This document shows, piece after piece, positions 11,645 to 22,386 of a stretch of 64,000 nt of DNA (the first letter of the stretch is position 1; every line of letters starts with the position of its first letter). The notes beneath the pieces are model-generated. The model was given only the letters and a program-made list of their open reading frames with translations. It did not search any database and was not told the DNA's origin. Origin of the DNA: Vicia villosa (Eukaryota; Streptophyta; Magnoliopsida; Fabales; Fabaceae). A program made the position numbers and the translations under genes. The stretch covers positions 248,001 through 312,000 of the forward strand of contig NW_026705909.1 of NCBI RefSeq assembly GCF_029867415.1. Reading direction: 5' to 3'.

Positions 11645-13321
11645 CTAGCCTAACTTAGAAATAATATGGGCCAAAATGATGTGAATCTCAACAGTGCTTT
11701 CAGATTGCTTCTTCATGAAAGACCAAAACTCATCATGAGTGTCTTCATGCCTATCTAAGAGAGAAGCTAGATCAGCTTGATTATGTTGAAGAGCCTCCAA
11801 AGTCTTCTCCAGACGAGAGGGTTCACCAGAAGTTTCACCACCAGCATTCAGTGGAATAACATGTCCAACAGAAGCATCTAAGGTGAGAACATCATCTTGA
11901 TTTTCCTCAACAGGAACATTCGCAGCAGGATGATTCTCTTCCACTTGTTTCTCAGCATCTTCCATCTCAACATCAGAGTCTGACTCAGAAGCATCTTCAG
12001 CATATTCTGGGGCAGGAAGATCAGAATCTCCATTTTCAAGAGCTTGAAGAATGGCAGCCAGATTCTTTGGAGGTTTGGGAGCAGCAACTTCTGACGGGTA
12101 AACAACCTCATGAATGACCATGTTTGGTGCCTTCTCAGAAGGGTTCTCCCTTAGCAAGTTGAACAACCACTGGAAATCTCCAGTCAGAATAGGATTTCTT
12201 GGCTTCCAAATGACAATCTCCCAAGAATGTGCTTCTTGTTCAGCTTCAGCTTCAGGAACTTCTGCAAGTTCATCAATAAATGCTTTCTCTTCAAGGAAAT
12301 ACCTGCCTCCAAGAGGACTATGCCAAAAATCTTCAAAGGATCTCAGGAATCCAAGATGACCTGGAGCTTCTGCTTCACATATCTTCTGAAGCTTCCAGAA
12401 CTCGTAATTCATGTTTCTCCTGAACATTCTCCAGAGATTCCTTAATTCAACATCATCCATCCTGGCATGATGTGCAGCTCGCAATGTCTCTAAATCTGTC
12501 TGGAATCTTAGGTTTAAAATTGCAAAACGTATACCAACAGAAAATTCCCGGCGGGATTTGAGTTTTGTGATAGCAGAGTCTGGTTTCAGAAAGAAGTAAG
12601 GTTGAGGTTCTCTATCAAAATAGAGAAATGAAACTACTTCTTCTTCTGACTCAGGAAACTTCTTGCGTTCCTCATCTCTAGATTCTTCAATATTCGTTTT
12701 CAAATGTTGAAATAGAATAGTTGAGAGAGAGACCTTAGTACCTTTCCCAATGCAGAAGAGAGCATACTTGTGATCCTGACTCACATACTTAGCAGTAATA
12801 GATCTCTTTCTATGATAAAAAGTTCCCAGAATAATTTCAGCCCATACTCTGTAGAATGGCTTCAGCAATGTAGTTTGATTTGGTGAAGCTTTGAAGGCAA
12901 ACAATTCTCCATCAACTTTCTCCCAAGCAACTTTACCAGGTTGAGCACATGTGATTCCTTCTGAATCATCAAGGTCATATAGTTTCCTAATCAACTTCTC
13001 TGTTACAACAATTTCATGCCCTAGAACAAAGGAGATTATAGCAGTTGGAGTAACGATTGCATGCGTCCAGAAATCTATCACCAAGTGAGGATAAACTGGT
13101 CCAATCAGTCTCTCAAAGTAGTTTGACCATCCTTGAATCATCATTGTATCTTTGACGTTGAAACCATGTTCCAATAGACTTTCAAAGTCTACCATTGTTT
13201 TAGTCAAAACTCCCACTTCTCTATTAGGAATGGAACAGGTCTTCAAAGGACAATACCCAAATTTGCGTTGAACAAGATGTGCTGAAGTCATTTTAGGTTG
13301 TGTGCTTGAAGATGAAAGCAT
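11645..13321 (-). CDS. Env-like third ORF of SIRE-type element A
   Basis: An uninterrupted 558-codon frame on the element strand, between RNase H and the 3' LTR, where SIRE-type elements carry their env-like ORF. The N-terminal third has the block QGWSNYFERLIGPVYPHLV followed by DFWTHA (about residues 64-89), a pattern I associate with the plant transposon-associated protein domain of these ORFs. A conserved FYRVWAEIILGTFYHRK segment follows. The middle is charged, residues 430-470 are strongly acidic, and the last 60 residues look coiled-coil prone. I see no signal peptide and no clear membrane span, so a true envelope role is doubtful. Start chosen at the first Met; a second Met follows 10 residues later. 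It is open although pol of the same element is broken. Elements D and B carry broken relatives. Confidence 0.8.
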   Translation of the reverse strand: MLSSSSTQPKMTSAHLVQRKFGYCPLKTCSIPNREVGVLTKTMVDFESLLEHGFNVKDTMMIQGWSNYFERLIGPVYPHLVIDFWTHAIVTPTAIISFVLGHEIVVTEKLIRKLYDLDDSEGITCAQPGKVAWEKVDGELFAFKASPNQTTLLKPFYRVWAEIILGTFYHRKRSITAKYVSQDHKYALFCIGKGTKVSLSTILFQHLKTNIEESRDEERKKFPESEEEVVSFLYFDREPQPYFFLKPDSAITKLKSRREFSVGIRFAILNLRFQTDLETLRAAHHARMDDVELRNLWRMFRRNMNYEFWKLQKICEAEAPGHLGFLRSFEDFWHSPLGGRYFLEEKAFIDELAEVPEAEAEQEAHSWEIVIWKPRNPILTGDFQWLFNLLRENPSEKAPNMVIHEVVYPSEVAAPKPPKNLAAILQALENGDSDLPAPEYAEDASESDSDVEMEDAEKQVEENHPAANVPVEENQDDVLTLDASVGHVIPLNAGGETSGEPSRLEKTLEALQHNQADLASLLDRHEDTHDEFWSFMKKQSESTVEIHIILAHIISKLG

Positions 13322-13827
13322 GAAGAGATTCTGATATTCGGTTTAGAACTAGGGTTTATGCAACAAAGAGAAGGAGAGAGAGATGAACGAAAGAGATGAT
13401 GTATGAAGAGAGAGAATGTAAAGAGATGAATTGTAATGAAGATGAGTTTTTATAGGGACGGATTTGAAATGAAATGCAATGTGTGTTTGAATGAATATGA
13501 TTGCAGAAAAAACAAAAAAACAATTGCATTTAATGAGAAATGACGTTGGGAGAGATAATGTAACATTTGAAATGATTTGCACAGTTACCTAGGGTGGCGT
13601 CTCCTCAACTGCACGCATGCTTGTCCAAATAGAGTGAACACGTGTTCAACATCTGGAAAGCTGGTGACAGCTGTTTTGCTTTAAAAGAACTTCTGAATCA
13701 ACTTAGATAATGAAACGTCAGTGATAACAGAATCAGAACTTCTAGTTGATCATCATCAGAACTTCTTATAAGAAGATAAAACAAGATCATTTCAGAACTA
13801 ATCCATACATCAGAACTTCTCATCTTC
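13322..13827 (-). other. Spacer between RNase H and env-like ORF in element A
   Basis: No coding frame. It contains GAACACGTGTTCAACATCTG and a TTTTATAGGG stretch. Counterparts occur in elements D (36200-36620) and B (24564-25045), so this is a regular part of the element, possibly a leader or splice-acceptor region for the third ORF. Confidence 0.55.
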
Positions 13828-14787
13828 TCATTTTGGGCATAAATCCATACTGATATTCTTAAGAATGAACTTAAACCTATCTTCAGCAAGGGGTTTTATA
13901 AAGATATCAGCCCATTGATGGTCTATATCAACAAAGTTCAAAGATAGAACACCCTTCTGAACATAGTCCCTAATGAAATGATGTTTGATCTCAATATGTT
14001 TAGCTTTGGAATGTAAGATAGGATTCTTAGATAAACAAATAGCAGAAGTATTATCACAGAAGATAGGAATGTTACTCTCATATATCTGATAATATTCTAG
14101 CTGACTCTTCATCCAGAGCATCTGTGTACTACATCCAGCAGCAGCAACATATTCTGCTTCTGTTGTAGAGAGGGCAATGGTAGCTTGCTTCTTGCTATAC
14201 CAGGAGATCAGATGACTTCCAAGAAATTGACAACTTCCAGAAGTACTTTTTCTTTCAATTCTATCTCCAGCGTCATCAGCATCACAATATCCTACTAAGT
14301 TGTACTCTTTAGATCTTTTGTAGACTAAACCAACATTAGTAGTACCTTTCAGATACCTCAGAATTCTCTTAACACCTGTTAAGTGAGATTCTCTAGGATC
14401 TGATTGGAATCTTGCACATAGACAAACACTGAATAAAATATAAGGTCTAGAAGCAGTAAGATATAGAAGAGATCCAATCATACCTCTGTACAACTTCTGA
14501 TCTACCTTCTTACTTACATCATCCTTACCTAAGATACACGTTGGATGCATAGGAGTATTTGCTTCTTTGCTTTCAGAAAGATTAAACTTCTTCAGAAGTT
14601 CTTTCACATACTTGGTTTGGTGAACATATGTTCCTTCTAATGTTTGATTGATCTGGATCCCAAGGAAATACTTGAGTTCTCCCATCATGCTCATTTCAAA
14701 CTCATCCTGCATAGACTTAGCAAACTCCTTTCCAAGTGTAGCACTAGATGTTCCAAATATAATATCATCAACATAAATTTGACAGAT
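13828..14787 (-). pseudogene. pol of element A: RT 3' end and RNase H
   Basis: Follows the RT part in the same frame after one TGA. It starts with the catalytic YVDDIIFGTS block at the upstream edge, then MMGELKYFLGIQINQ, GSLLYLTASRPYILFSVC, LRYLKGTTNVGLVY, and the RNase H residues GYCDADDAGD, LSTTEAEYVAAA and IFCDNTSAI. It ends ISMDLCPK*. All RNase H acidic residues I can recognise are present. The frame beginning at 14712 is open for 294 codons. The protein is made as part of the Gag-Pol polyprotein and acts in reverse transcription. Confidence 0.9.
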
Positions 14788-16002
14788 TCAAAGATCCTTC
14801 TTAAAGGTTTTACAAAAGAGAGTAGTATCCACTTTTCCTCTAGTGAAACCATTATCCAGAAGGAAAGAACTTAATCTTTCATACCAAGCTCTAGGAGCTT
14901 GCTTCAATCCGTATAATGATTTCTTTAATTTAAAAACATGATTTGGAGACTTAGAGTCTTCAAAACCAGGAGGTTGATGGACATTAACTTCTTCATCTAT
15001 ATAACCATTTAAGAAAGCACTCTTAACATCCATCTGATATAGAGTGGTGTTATGTTGAGTGGCAAAAGAAATCAATAAGCGAATAGATTCTAACCTGGCC
15101 ACTGGTGCAAAGGTTTCAGTATAGTCAATACCTTCTTGCAGACTATAGCCCTGAGCCACCAGTCTGGCTTTGTTTCTTACAACTTCTCCTTTTTCGCTTA
15201 GCTTGTTTCTGAAGACCCACTTTGTACCAATGATGTTAAATCCTTTTGGTCTAGGAACAAGATCCCATACATCATTCCTTGTAAACTGATTTAGTTCTTC
15301 TTGCATGGCAATTATCCAGTCTGCATCTTCTAGAGCTTGATCAACAGAAGTTGGCTCGATCAAAGAAACAAGACCTAATTGACATTCTGCATTGTTCTTA
15401 AGGAATGCTCTTGTTCTGATAGGATCATCCTTCTTTCCAATAATGACATCTTCTGAGTGAGCAGAGGTGAGTCTAGAAGATCTTCTGACTGTTGGCTCTT
15501 CAGAAATTCTGAGATTCTCTAAAGATGCAGCAACTTGATCTTCTGATTCTTTGCTTCTGAGATCTTCAGCTTCTGGTACTTTGCTTTTTGGTTCTTCAGC
15601 TTCTGATATATCAATATCTAAATATGCAAAATTCTCAAACTGCTTTGGCTTTTCAAGACCAAGCTTATCATCAAATCTGATATTGATTGATTCTTCAACA
15701 ACCAATGTTTCAGTATTGTATACTCTGTAGCCTTTAGAGCGTTCAGAATATCCAAGAAGGAAACACTTTTGTGCCTTAGAATCAAACTTACCAAGATGGT
15801 CTTTATTATTCAGAATAAAACAAACACATCCAAAAGTATGAAAATATGAAATGTTGGGCTTTCTGTTCTTCCACAATTCATAAGGAGTCTTATTAAGAAT
15901 CGGTCTTATGGAGATTCTATTCTGAATATAGCATGCAGTGTTTATTGCTTCTGCCCAGAAATGCTTAGCCATATTGGTTTCATTGATCATGGTTCTGACC
16001 AT
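14788..16002 (-). pseudogene. pol of element A: integrase end and reverse transcriptase
   Basis: An open 404-codon stretch between two in-frame TGA codons (16024-16026 upstream, 14788-14790 downstream). It has the integrase C-terminal part (HFWAEAINTACYIQNR, TPYELWKNRKPNISYFH), an acidic Ser/Glu linker (about residues 130-175), then the RT domain: [48 protein letters not shown] with the first catalytic Asp, and SLYGLKQAPRAWYERL. The YVDD box lies only a few codons past the second stop, so the stop disables RT. Confidence 0.9.
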
Positions 16003-16023
16003 TTCTTGTAGAGTCCTATTCTT

Positions 16024-16918
16024 TCATTCTACAACTCCATTTTGCTGTGGAGTTCTAGGACAAGAGAAATCATGGGCAATACCATTTTCTTTGAAGAACT
16101 CCTCAAAGAATCTGTTCTCAAATTCACCACCATGATCACTTCTGACCTTTATGATTTTACACTCCTTCTCAGATTGAATCTGAGTGCAGAATTCAGAGAA
16201 CACTAAATGAGACTCATCCTTGTGTTTTAAGAACTTTACCCATGTCCAACAGCTATAATCATCTACGATGACTGATCCATATTTCTTCCCTCTGACAGAT
16301 GCTGTTTTGACTGGGCCAAAAAGATCAATGTGCAGAAGTTCTAGCGGCCTAGAGGAAGAAACAACATTCTTAGACTTGAATGCAGGTTTGGAGAACTTGC
16401 CCTTCTGACATGCTTCGCAAAGAGCGTCTAATTTATATTTCAGATTAGGGAGTCCTCTGACCAGATTTAGTTTGTTAATCTGAGAAATCTTTCTCAAACT
16501 AGCATGGCCTAATCTTTTGTGCCATACCCATTGCTCTTCGCTAACAGATATAAGACAAGTTACCTTCTGATTCTTAAGATCTTGAAGATCAATCTTGTAA
16601 ATGTTGTTCTTTCTCTTGCCTGTAAATAGGATTGAGCCATCCTTCTGACTTACAGCCTTGCAAGACTTTTGATTGAAGATTATGTCATAACCATTGTCAC
16701 TTAATTGACTTATGGACAACAAGTTATGAGCTAATCCATCTACCAGAAGAACATTAGTTATAGAAGGAGAGTTACCAGTACTTATGGTTCATGAGCCAAT
16801 AATTTTTCCCTTCTGATCTCCTCCAAACTTAACTTCTCCGGCAGATTTAAGCACCAGGTCTTGGAACATAGACCTTCTTCCCGTCATGTGTCGAGAGCAC
16901 CCAGAGTCCAGGTACCAT
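16024..16918 (-). pseudogene. pol of element A: protease remnant and integrase core
   Basis: Just after the solo LTR insertion the frame shows the aspartic protease region around WYLDSGCSRHMTGRR (DSG active site), up to a TGA in place of Gly at 16789-16791. The next 232 codons (16722-16024) cover LLSISQLSDNGYDIIF, the zinc-binding WHKRLGHASL...CEACQKGKFS, and the DDE integrase residues in LLHIDLFGPV, VRSDHGGEFE and TPQQNGVVE. A second TGA replaces an Arg codon straight after that Glu. Family assignment is certain; function is lost. Confidence 0.9.
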
Positions 16919-18372
16919 TGTTGCACCCCAAAATTTGCCCATCTAATTATTCTTAATTGGCTTACATATCTCATTCATTTACATCTTAGGCCATCAATAA
17001 AACTATGCAATTCATTGAACATGTAATTAAAGGATCAAAAGGACCCTGAATTATGGCTTTCCCTTATTTATATCATCAACATAATTCTAAGTTTGACATT
17101 AAGAATTGGGTCATTTTCTCTGAGTATGATTCAAGCATTTGCATTGGATTACATCCTAAGAGTTGTTTAGTTTGAGTGGGCTTTTATTGTCATTTGAAGT
17201 ATTGGATCATAAGGTTACATGGACTACGAGACATCATAGCCCAACACTCTTTGTTTATATTTCTTCAAGGCAATCGAAAACATAAAGGACCAAGGCATCC
17301 ACGTTATAAAGGCTTTCAAAATCCCATTCAAGTTCAAAAAAGGCTTAATCTGTTTTCAACTTCAGACCAATTCATTAGATGAAAACTCCTTACAAATGTA
17401 CTTCAAAATATTGTTTATTTACAATTCGGATCCACTACACATACAAAAGGTGTTACAAGTTACAATAAAGCCCATTTTTTTAAATCCCATTTCCATCTTT
17501 GCTCCATATTTTAATCCATCGAACCATAGGATTCATATTCCATACCATCCTCCACCTACTGCTACACCAGAAGCAAAATTGTTGCGAGTCGGCGCATTGA
17601 TGCGTTATTAAACAACCTGTACACATAAACCAAACAGAATTTTGAATTCTCATAGTGCATAATCAAAACCATAAACTCTTTCTAAAGCTGTTCTTCTTGT
17701 AAACAGACTTGAATGGGTTCAGCTTACCATTCAGCCAGTTACCACACCATTTCAGCAAATTCCCCTCGGCATTCTTCAATCGTTCTACAGCCTACCATAT
17801 CCTCACGCCCCATGTTTCAAGCCAAGCTAAAATCTGCAACATTAATCAGCATCATCACTATGCTATATTCAAGTTCAGTTTAAGTCACACATGAATCAAA
17901 TAAATGGTACCCTGCATATAAAGAAACCAAAACAGCCCTGCAATACAAAATCAGTCCCTGCAGCAATTCACTTCATACAAATTCATTAAATCCAAACTTG
18001 CTCAGTTTAGTCTCCACACAATAAACATACACACATTCCAAGCATAACCCTTTCAACACCTAACAAACCTATAACCAATCAACCCTTAACAGAATTATAA
18101 CCTCCTTTTTCTAACCTAACTAACCCATCAGTTATAACAGAAAACTAACTTTGAGACATCTCTAACCAACCCATAACCACCTCTAACTAATTTTCCATAC
18201 ATCATAACAGAATTTTCAACTATCCTAACTGTCAAAAACCAAGGTAACTAACACTAACAGAATTTCCTAGCAATAACTAACTGCTCACTATCTCACCATG
18301 CAATCTCTCCAACTAACTTCTAACCTAACAGTTCAGATCTCTCTATTCCTAACTGATTTTTGAACCTCTACT

Positions 18373-18381
18373 CTATATAAC
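18373..18381 (+). promoter_or_regulatory. TATA box of solo LTR F
   Basis: CTATATAACA, about 1.45 kb from the LTR start, the usual place for a U3 promoter in these long LTRs. Confidence 0.45.
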
Positions 18382-19459
18382 AGACACTCTCCACCATTTG
18401 ATTTTTTTTCACGACTCTGCTTCCAGAACCACCACATTCCTCCCGATCCATTCATCATCCTCCACCATCTCCTTCATCACGCAAAAGCTCATCACCAAGG
18501 TTGCTCAGAGCTTGCCTTGAGCTCTGAATCAACCTGAGCTCAGCCATCAACCTCCAACCTCTTCACCAATCATCAACCTCTCTATCTCACTGATAACGCA
18601 ACAACGACACAAGAATTTTAGAAAAAAAGAAGAAGAGGAAGAAGAAGGAACAGTCAATACGAAAATCAACAGAGAAGTTCAAGACTCACCTGAAGAAGTT
18701 CATCATTCTTCTACGCATTCAGAAACTCGGAAGCTCTCCTATGGATTTCCCTTCGCTTCGCTTTCGGTCTTCATTTCAGGTAAGTTTCCGATTCCCTTTC
18801 ATCTTGCGTGTCCTCCATGCTTCATTAGCGTGTGATTTCCCTTCGCATCTACTTCAATCCCTTAGAACAATGGCTGGATTCGCGATTTTCCGTCTTAGGT
18901 TTAAGCTCTTCTGGGCCCTAAGCCCTTGCTAAACAGGCCCCTAATTTCAATGTTCACCCCCTGTTCATGTTAGATTTAGGTTTTAATTAGACTTTTTTTC
19001 CTATTTCTCTTAGGTAATTAAAACACTAATCTTCACTATCATTTTTAGACTTTAACATAATTCTTGACATAGAAAATAATCATAAAAAATATTAGTTTTA
19101 GGCTAATTGTTTTAATCCTTTTTGCTTGACTTGTAATTCAATTTCTCCCATAAAAAACCGTATAAAAATAGTAGCGTTTTATTTCATTTTTGCACTACGT
19201 TGTGGCTTGTTACTTCATGCTTGTGTATAATTTGGTACCATTATATCATTCTCAATTTTGCTCATGTATCTTACTTATGACTTCTAATTGTGACTTTATT
19301 TTCATGTCTCTTTAATTCCTAACTTTAGGTAGAAACCATGACAACATTAGGACTTAGAAGTTCCCTTCATAACATTAAGCTAGTTATTCATTTTAGGCTA
19401 GTTTTCTTCTTCTTTTTCTTTTCAACATTAAAACATTAACAAATAGAGATGCGAATCAC

Positions 19460-19755
19460 ATTAAGAAAGTGATAGAGAAATGAGTGGGATTCATTCCCTA
19501 ATCTGTTTCTCAATCACTTAGTGGCATAGAAATGAGTGGGATTCATTCCCTAATCTGTTTCTCAGTCACTACTTAATGGGAGAGAAATGAGTGGGATTCA
19601 TTCCCTAATCTGTTTCTCGAACATTAATTAATGGGATAGAAATGAGTGGGATTCATTCCCTAATCTGTTTCTCGAACATTACATAATGGGATAGAAGTGA
19701 GTGGGATTCATTCCCTAATCTGCTTCTCGATCATTATACATTTTTATGTGATTCG
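19460..19755 (+). repeat. 55-bp tandem repeat in solo LTR F
   Basis: GAGTGGGATTCATTCCCTAA recurs at 19482, 19534, 19589, 19644 and 19699, a period of 52 then 55 bp, five units. Each unit holds an internal inverted repeat (GGGATTCATTCCC) and ends in CTGTTTCTC. The units are nearly identical, so the expansion is recent. Confidence 0.85.
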
Positions 19756-20106
19756 AATCGCAAAGTAAATTCCCTTAAAAAATACCCAACCAAAAACATC
19801 TAAAACACTTAATAAAGGCTCAGACCTAAACAAAGTAAGGAAATGGTGAGAAGCCTTGTATTGGGTTTTGTTCATCATGGAATTACATCTAAAAGACACA
19901 AACCAATTTTCTCTCTTCTTTCTCTTGCCTCCGAGGCATTCTTTCTCTTGCCTTCAGGGCATTCTTTCTCCTAATCGGACACGTTATTTCCGCTCCATTC
20001 CCAGCTTAAGACTCCAGAGGTCGAGCAGCGGAGTGCGAATGTAACTGTTCAACTAAAAAACACAAAAACAAACAAAAATTAAAGAGCCGAACTACGGCGC
20101 TCTGAT

Positions 20107-20128
20107 TCCTGAAAAGGATACGTAGGCA
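20107..20128 (+). other. U5 hairpin A of LTR F
   Basis: TCCT-GAAA-AGGA followed by TACGTAGGCA. LTRs G and H have the same order with a different stem (TCTCC/GGAGA or GGAGG) and the same downstream decamer. Confidence 0.5.
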
Positions 20129-20287
20129 TTCGGTCGCGGGGCCTAAGCGAGCACAACTATTTAAAAACCCTTATTTTCCCCGTGTTTCTTCTTCTTTCAT
20201 TTGCATGCATTCCCTTAGTGATTAAGCTTTAGATTTATACACCCTTAGAATAGAACAAACATAGGTGGATACCATCGAGTACGATGG

Positions 20288-20317
20288 GCGTGAGGGGTGC
20301 TAGTACCTTCCTCTTGC
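20288..20317 (+). other. U5 hairpin B of LTR F
   Basis: GCGTGAGG / CCTCTTGC stem, with one U-U mismatch and one G-U pair, around the loop GGTGCTAGTACCTT. The loop resembles TGCCTAACACCTT of LTRs G, H and I. Confidence 0.5.
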
Positions 20318-20448
20318 GTAACCGACTCCCGTACCCTATCTCTAGTCGAAAGACCTCGTTCTTATTCATCTTAGGTTTTCTGGTATTCCTTTCCCTTATG
20401 GGATAAATATATTAGTGGCGACTCTGTTCATTTCGCGAGTGTGCGACA

Positions 20449-22304
20449 ACCATGACATGCTTTCCTTTGTCTTCTTTGCAGCCAAGGATATCTGCAACGG
20501 GAATAATCTTTTCCTTAGGTACCCACATTTTCTTGGGTCCTTTCTTGTTAGTTTTCCTCAAGTTCTGATTGAACTTGGATTTAGCATTATAAAAAACAGG
20601 AGGTACAGCATGATATTCCTTATTCTGAGTTACATGATATTTTCTAGGTTGTGTCACATGCTTCTTAGTGTGTGTACTGTGAAAGCTTTTGGCATGTGAT
20701 GTGAGCCTAATATCATGGGAGTGGCCATACTTGAACTGATCATACAATGGCTTGTATGTGATTTTCATATCATCTACAGGTTCAAGTTTGTATGGGGTAT
20801 TACCCTCATAGCCAATGCCAACTCTCTTGTTTCCAGAAACAGCATATATCATAGAAGCAAGTTGACTTCTTCCAGTGCTTCTAGATAGGAACTTCCTAAA
20901 GCTCAAGTCATATTCTTTCAGAATATGGTTCAGGCTAGGAATGGACTTTTCTGATTCAGAAGGAGATCCAACATCTTTGGATAATTTTAAAACTTTTTCC
21001 TTCAGTTCAGAATTTTCCACTTCCAGCTTCTTAGTTTCATATTCAAATAGCTTTTTTAGCTTTTTGTATTTGATACTAATCTGAGCCTTGAGTTCCAGCA
21101 TTTCTGTTAGACTGGAAACTATTCTCTAGATAGTTCAGAAAATACCTCTTCAGAATCTGTTTCTGATGTAGATTCTGATCCATCATCAACTGTGGCCATC
21201 AGTGCAATGTTTGTCTGCTCGCCTTCAGAGTCTGATTCTGATTCTGATGAATCTGAATCATCCCAAGTTGCCATAAGACCTTTCTTCTTATGAAACTTCT
21301 TCTTGTGCTTCTCCTTCTGAAGCTTTGGACACTCATTCTTGTAGTGACCTGGCTCATTGCACTCAAAGCAAGTGACCTTCTTCTTGTCATATCTTCTGCT
21401 TCCAGAAAATTCTCCTTTTTCAAGCTTCTTAGAACTTTTGAAGTTCTTAAACTTCCCATGCTTGCTCTTCCAGAGTTGGTTTACCCTTCTGGAGATCATG
21501 GACAGTTCATCTTCTTCTTCTGATTTCTGATTCTTCAGAATCTTCTTCTTCAGCCTGAAAAGCGTTAGTGCATTTTTTATAATTTGATTTTAATGCAATA
21601 GACTTACATTTCTTCTGAGGTTCATTAGCATCCAGCTCAATTTCATGACTCCTCAGGGCGCTGATCAGCTCTTCCAAAGAGACTTCATTCAGATCCTTTG
21701 TTATCTTGAATGCAGTCACCATTGGGCCCCATCTTCTGGGCAAGCTTCTGATGATCTTCTTGACATGATCAGATTTGGTGTATCCCTTGTCAAGAACTCT
21801 TAATCCAGCAGTTAGCGTTTGAAATCTTGAGAACATTTTCTCAATGTTTTCATCATCCTCCATCTTGAAGGCTTCATATTTCTAGATCAAGGCAAGAGCT
21901 TTGGTCTCCTTGACTTGGGCATTTCCTTCATGAGTCATTTTCAATGATTCATATATGTCATAGGAAGTTTCCCTGTTAGATATCTTCTCATATTCAGCGT
22001 GAGAGATAGCATTCAGCAAAATAGTCCTACACTTGTGATGATTTTTGAATTGCTTCTTTTGATCATCACTCATCTCTTGTCTTGAGAGCTTTACACCACT
22101 AGCTTTCACTGGATGTTTGTAACCATCCACCAGAAGATCCCATAAGTCACCATCTAAACCAAGAAAGTAACTTTCAAGTTTATCTTTCCAATATTCAAAG
22201 TTTTCACCATCGAATACTGGTGGTCTAGTGTAACCATTGTTACCATTTCCATTGTGTTGCTCAGCAGAGCCAGATGTAGATGTAGGTGGAGGAGTTTCAA
22301 CCAT
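20449..22304 (-). pseudogene. gag of element A
   Basis: Ty1/copia Gag. It starts at 22304 with a short Pro/Ser/Thr and Asn/Gly-rich leader, then GENFEYWKDKLESYFLGLDG, FKNHHKCRTILLNAIS, the UBN2-type region (MFSRFQTLTAGLRVLDKGY, IIRSLPRRWGPMVTAFK), an acidic stretch, and the zinc knuckle CFECNEPGHYKNEC (about 21385-21345). A coiled-coil-like Lys/Glu region (21101 on) and a His/Lys-rich tail follow. Lesions: amber TAG at 21884-21882, a 1-nt insertion near 21530, a frame loss near 21110. The 3' end is cut by solo LTR F. The tail frame is offset by one base from protease, as in element B. Confidence 0.88.
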
Positions 22305-22372
22305 CTTGACTTAGCGTTTTTCTCTTCCTGAATATTTTCTAACACGGTTAAGTGCTTGCACCTAGAACCGGC

Positions 22373-22384
22373 GCTCTGATACCA
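22373..22384 (-). other. Primer-binding site, initiator tRNA-Met (element A)
   Basis: On the element strand TGGTATCAGAGC, 2 nt from the 5' LTR. It matches the standard plant copia PBS. Confidence 0.88.
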
Positions 22385-22386
22385 AT

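Larger units (their letters stand above)
16919..20448 (+). mobile_element. Solo LTR F of an Ogre/Tat-like gypsy element
   Basis: 3530 bp, TGTTGCACCCC...GTGTGCGACA, flanked by the 5-bp duplication ACCAT (16914-16918 and 20449-20453). It sits in the gag/protease boundary of element A. Its start resembles the TGTCATACCCC LTRs, its end has TGGCGACTCT 23 bp before the terminus, and it has no internal region, so it is most simply a solo LTR left by recombination. A TATA box lies at 18373. No coding frame of note; small frames here are chance. Confidence 0.88.

Noticed and set aside
12114..12445. Plus-strand frames of 72-81 codons
   Set aside because: They are antisense shadows of the long env-like ORF (11645-13321).
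16919..20448. Complete small retroelement rather than a solo LTR
   Set aside because: No pair of internal direct repeats, no PBS or PPT inside, and the features follow U3-TATA-U5 order of a single LTR.
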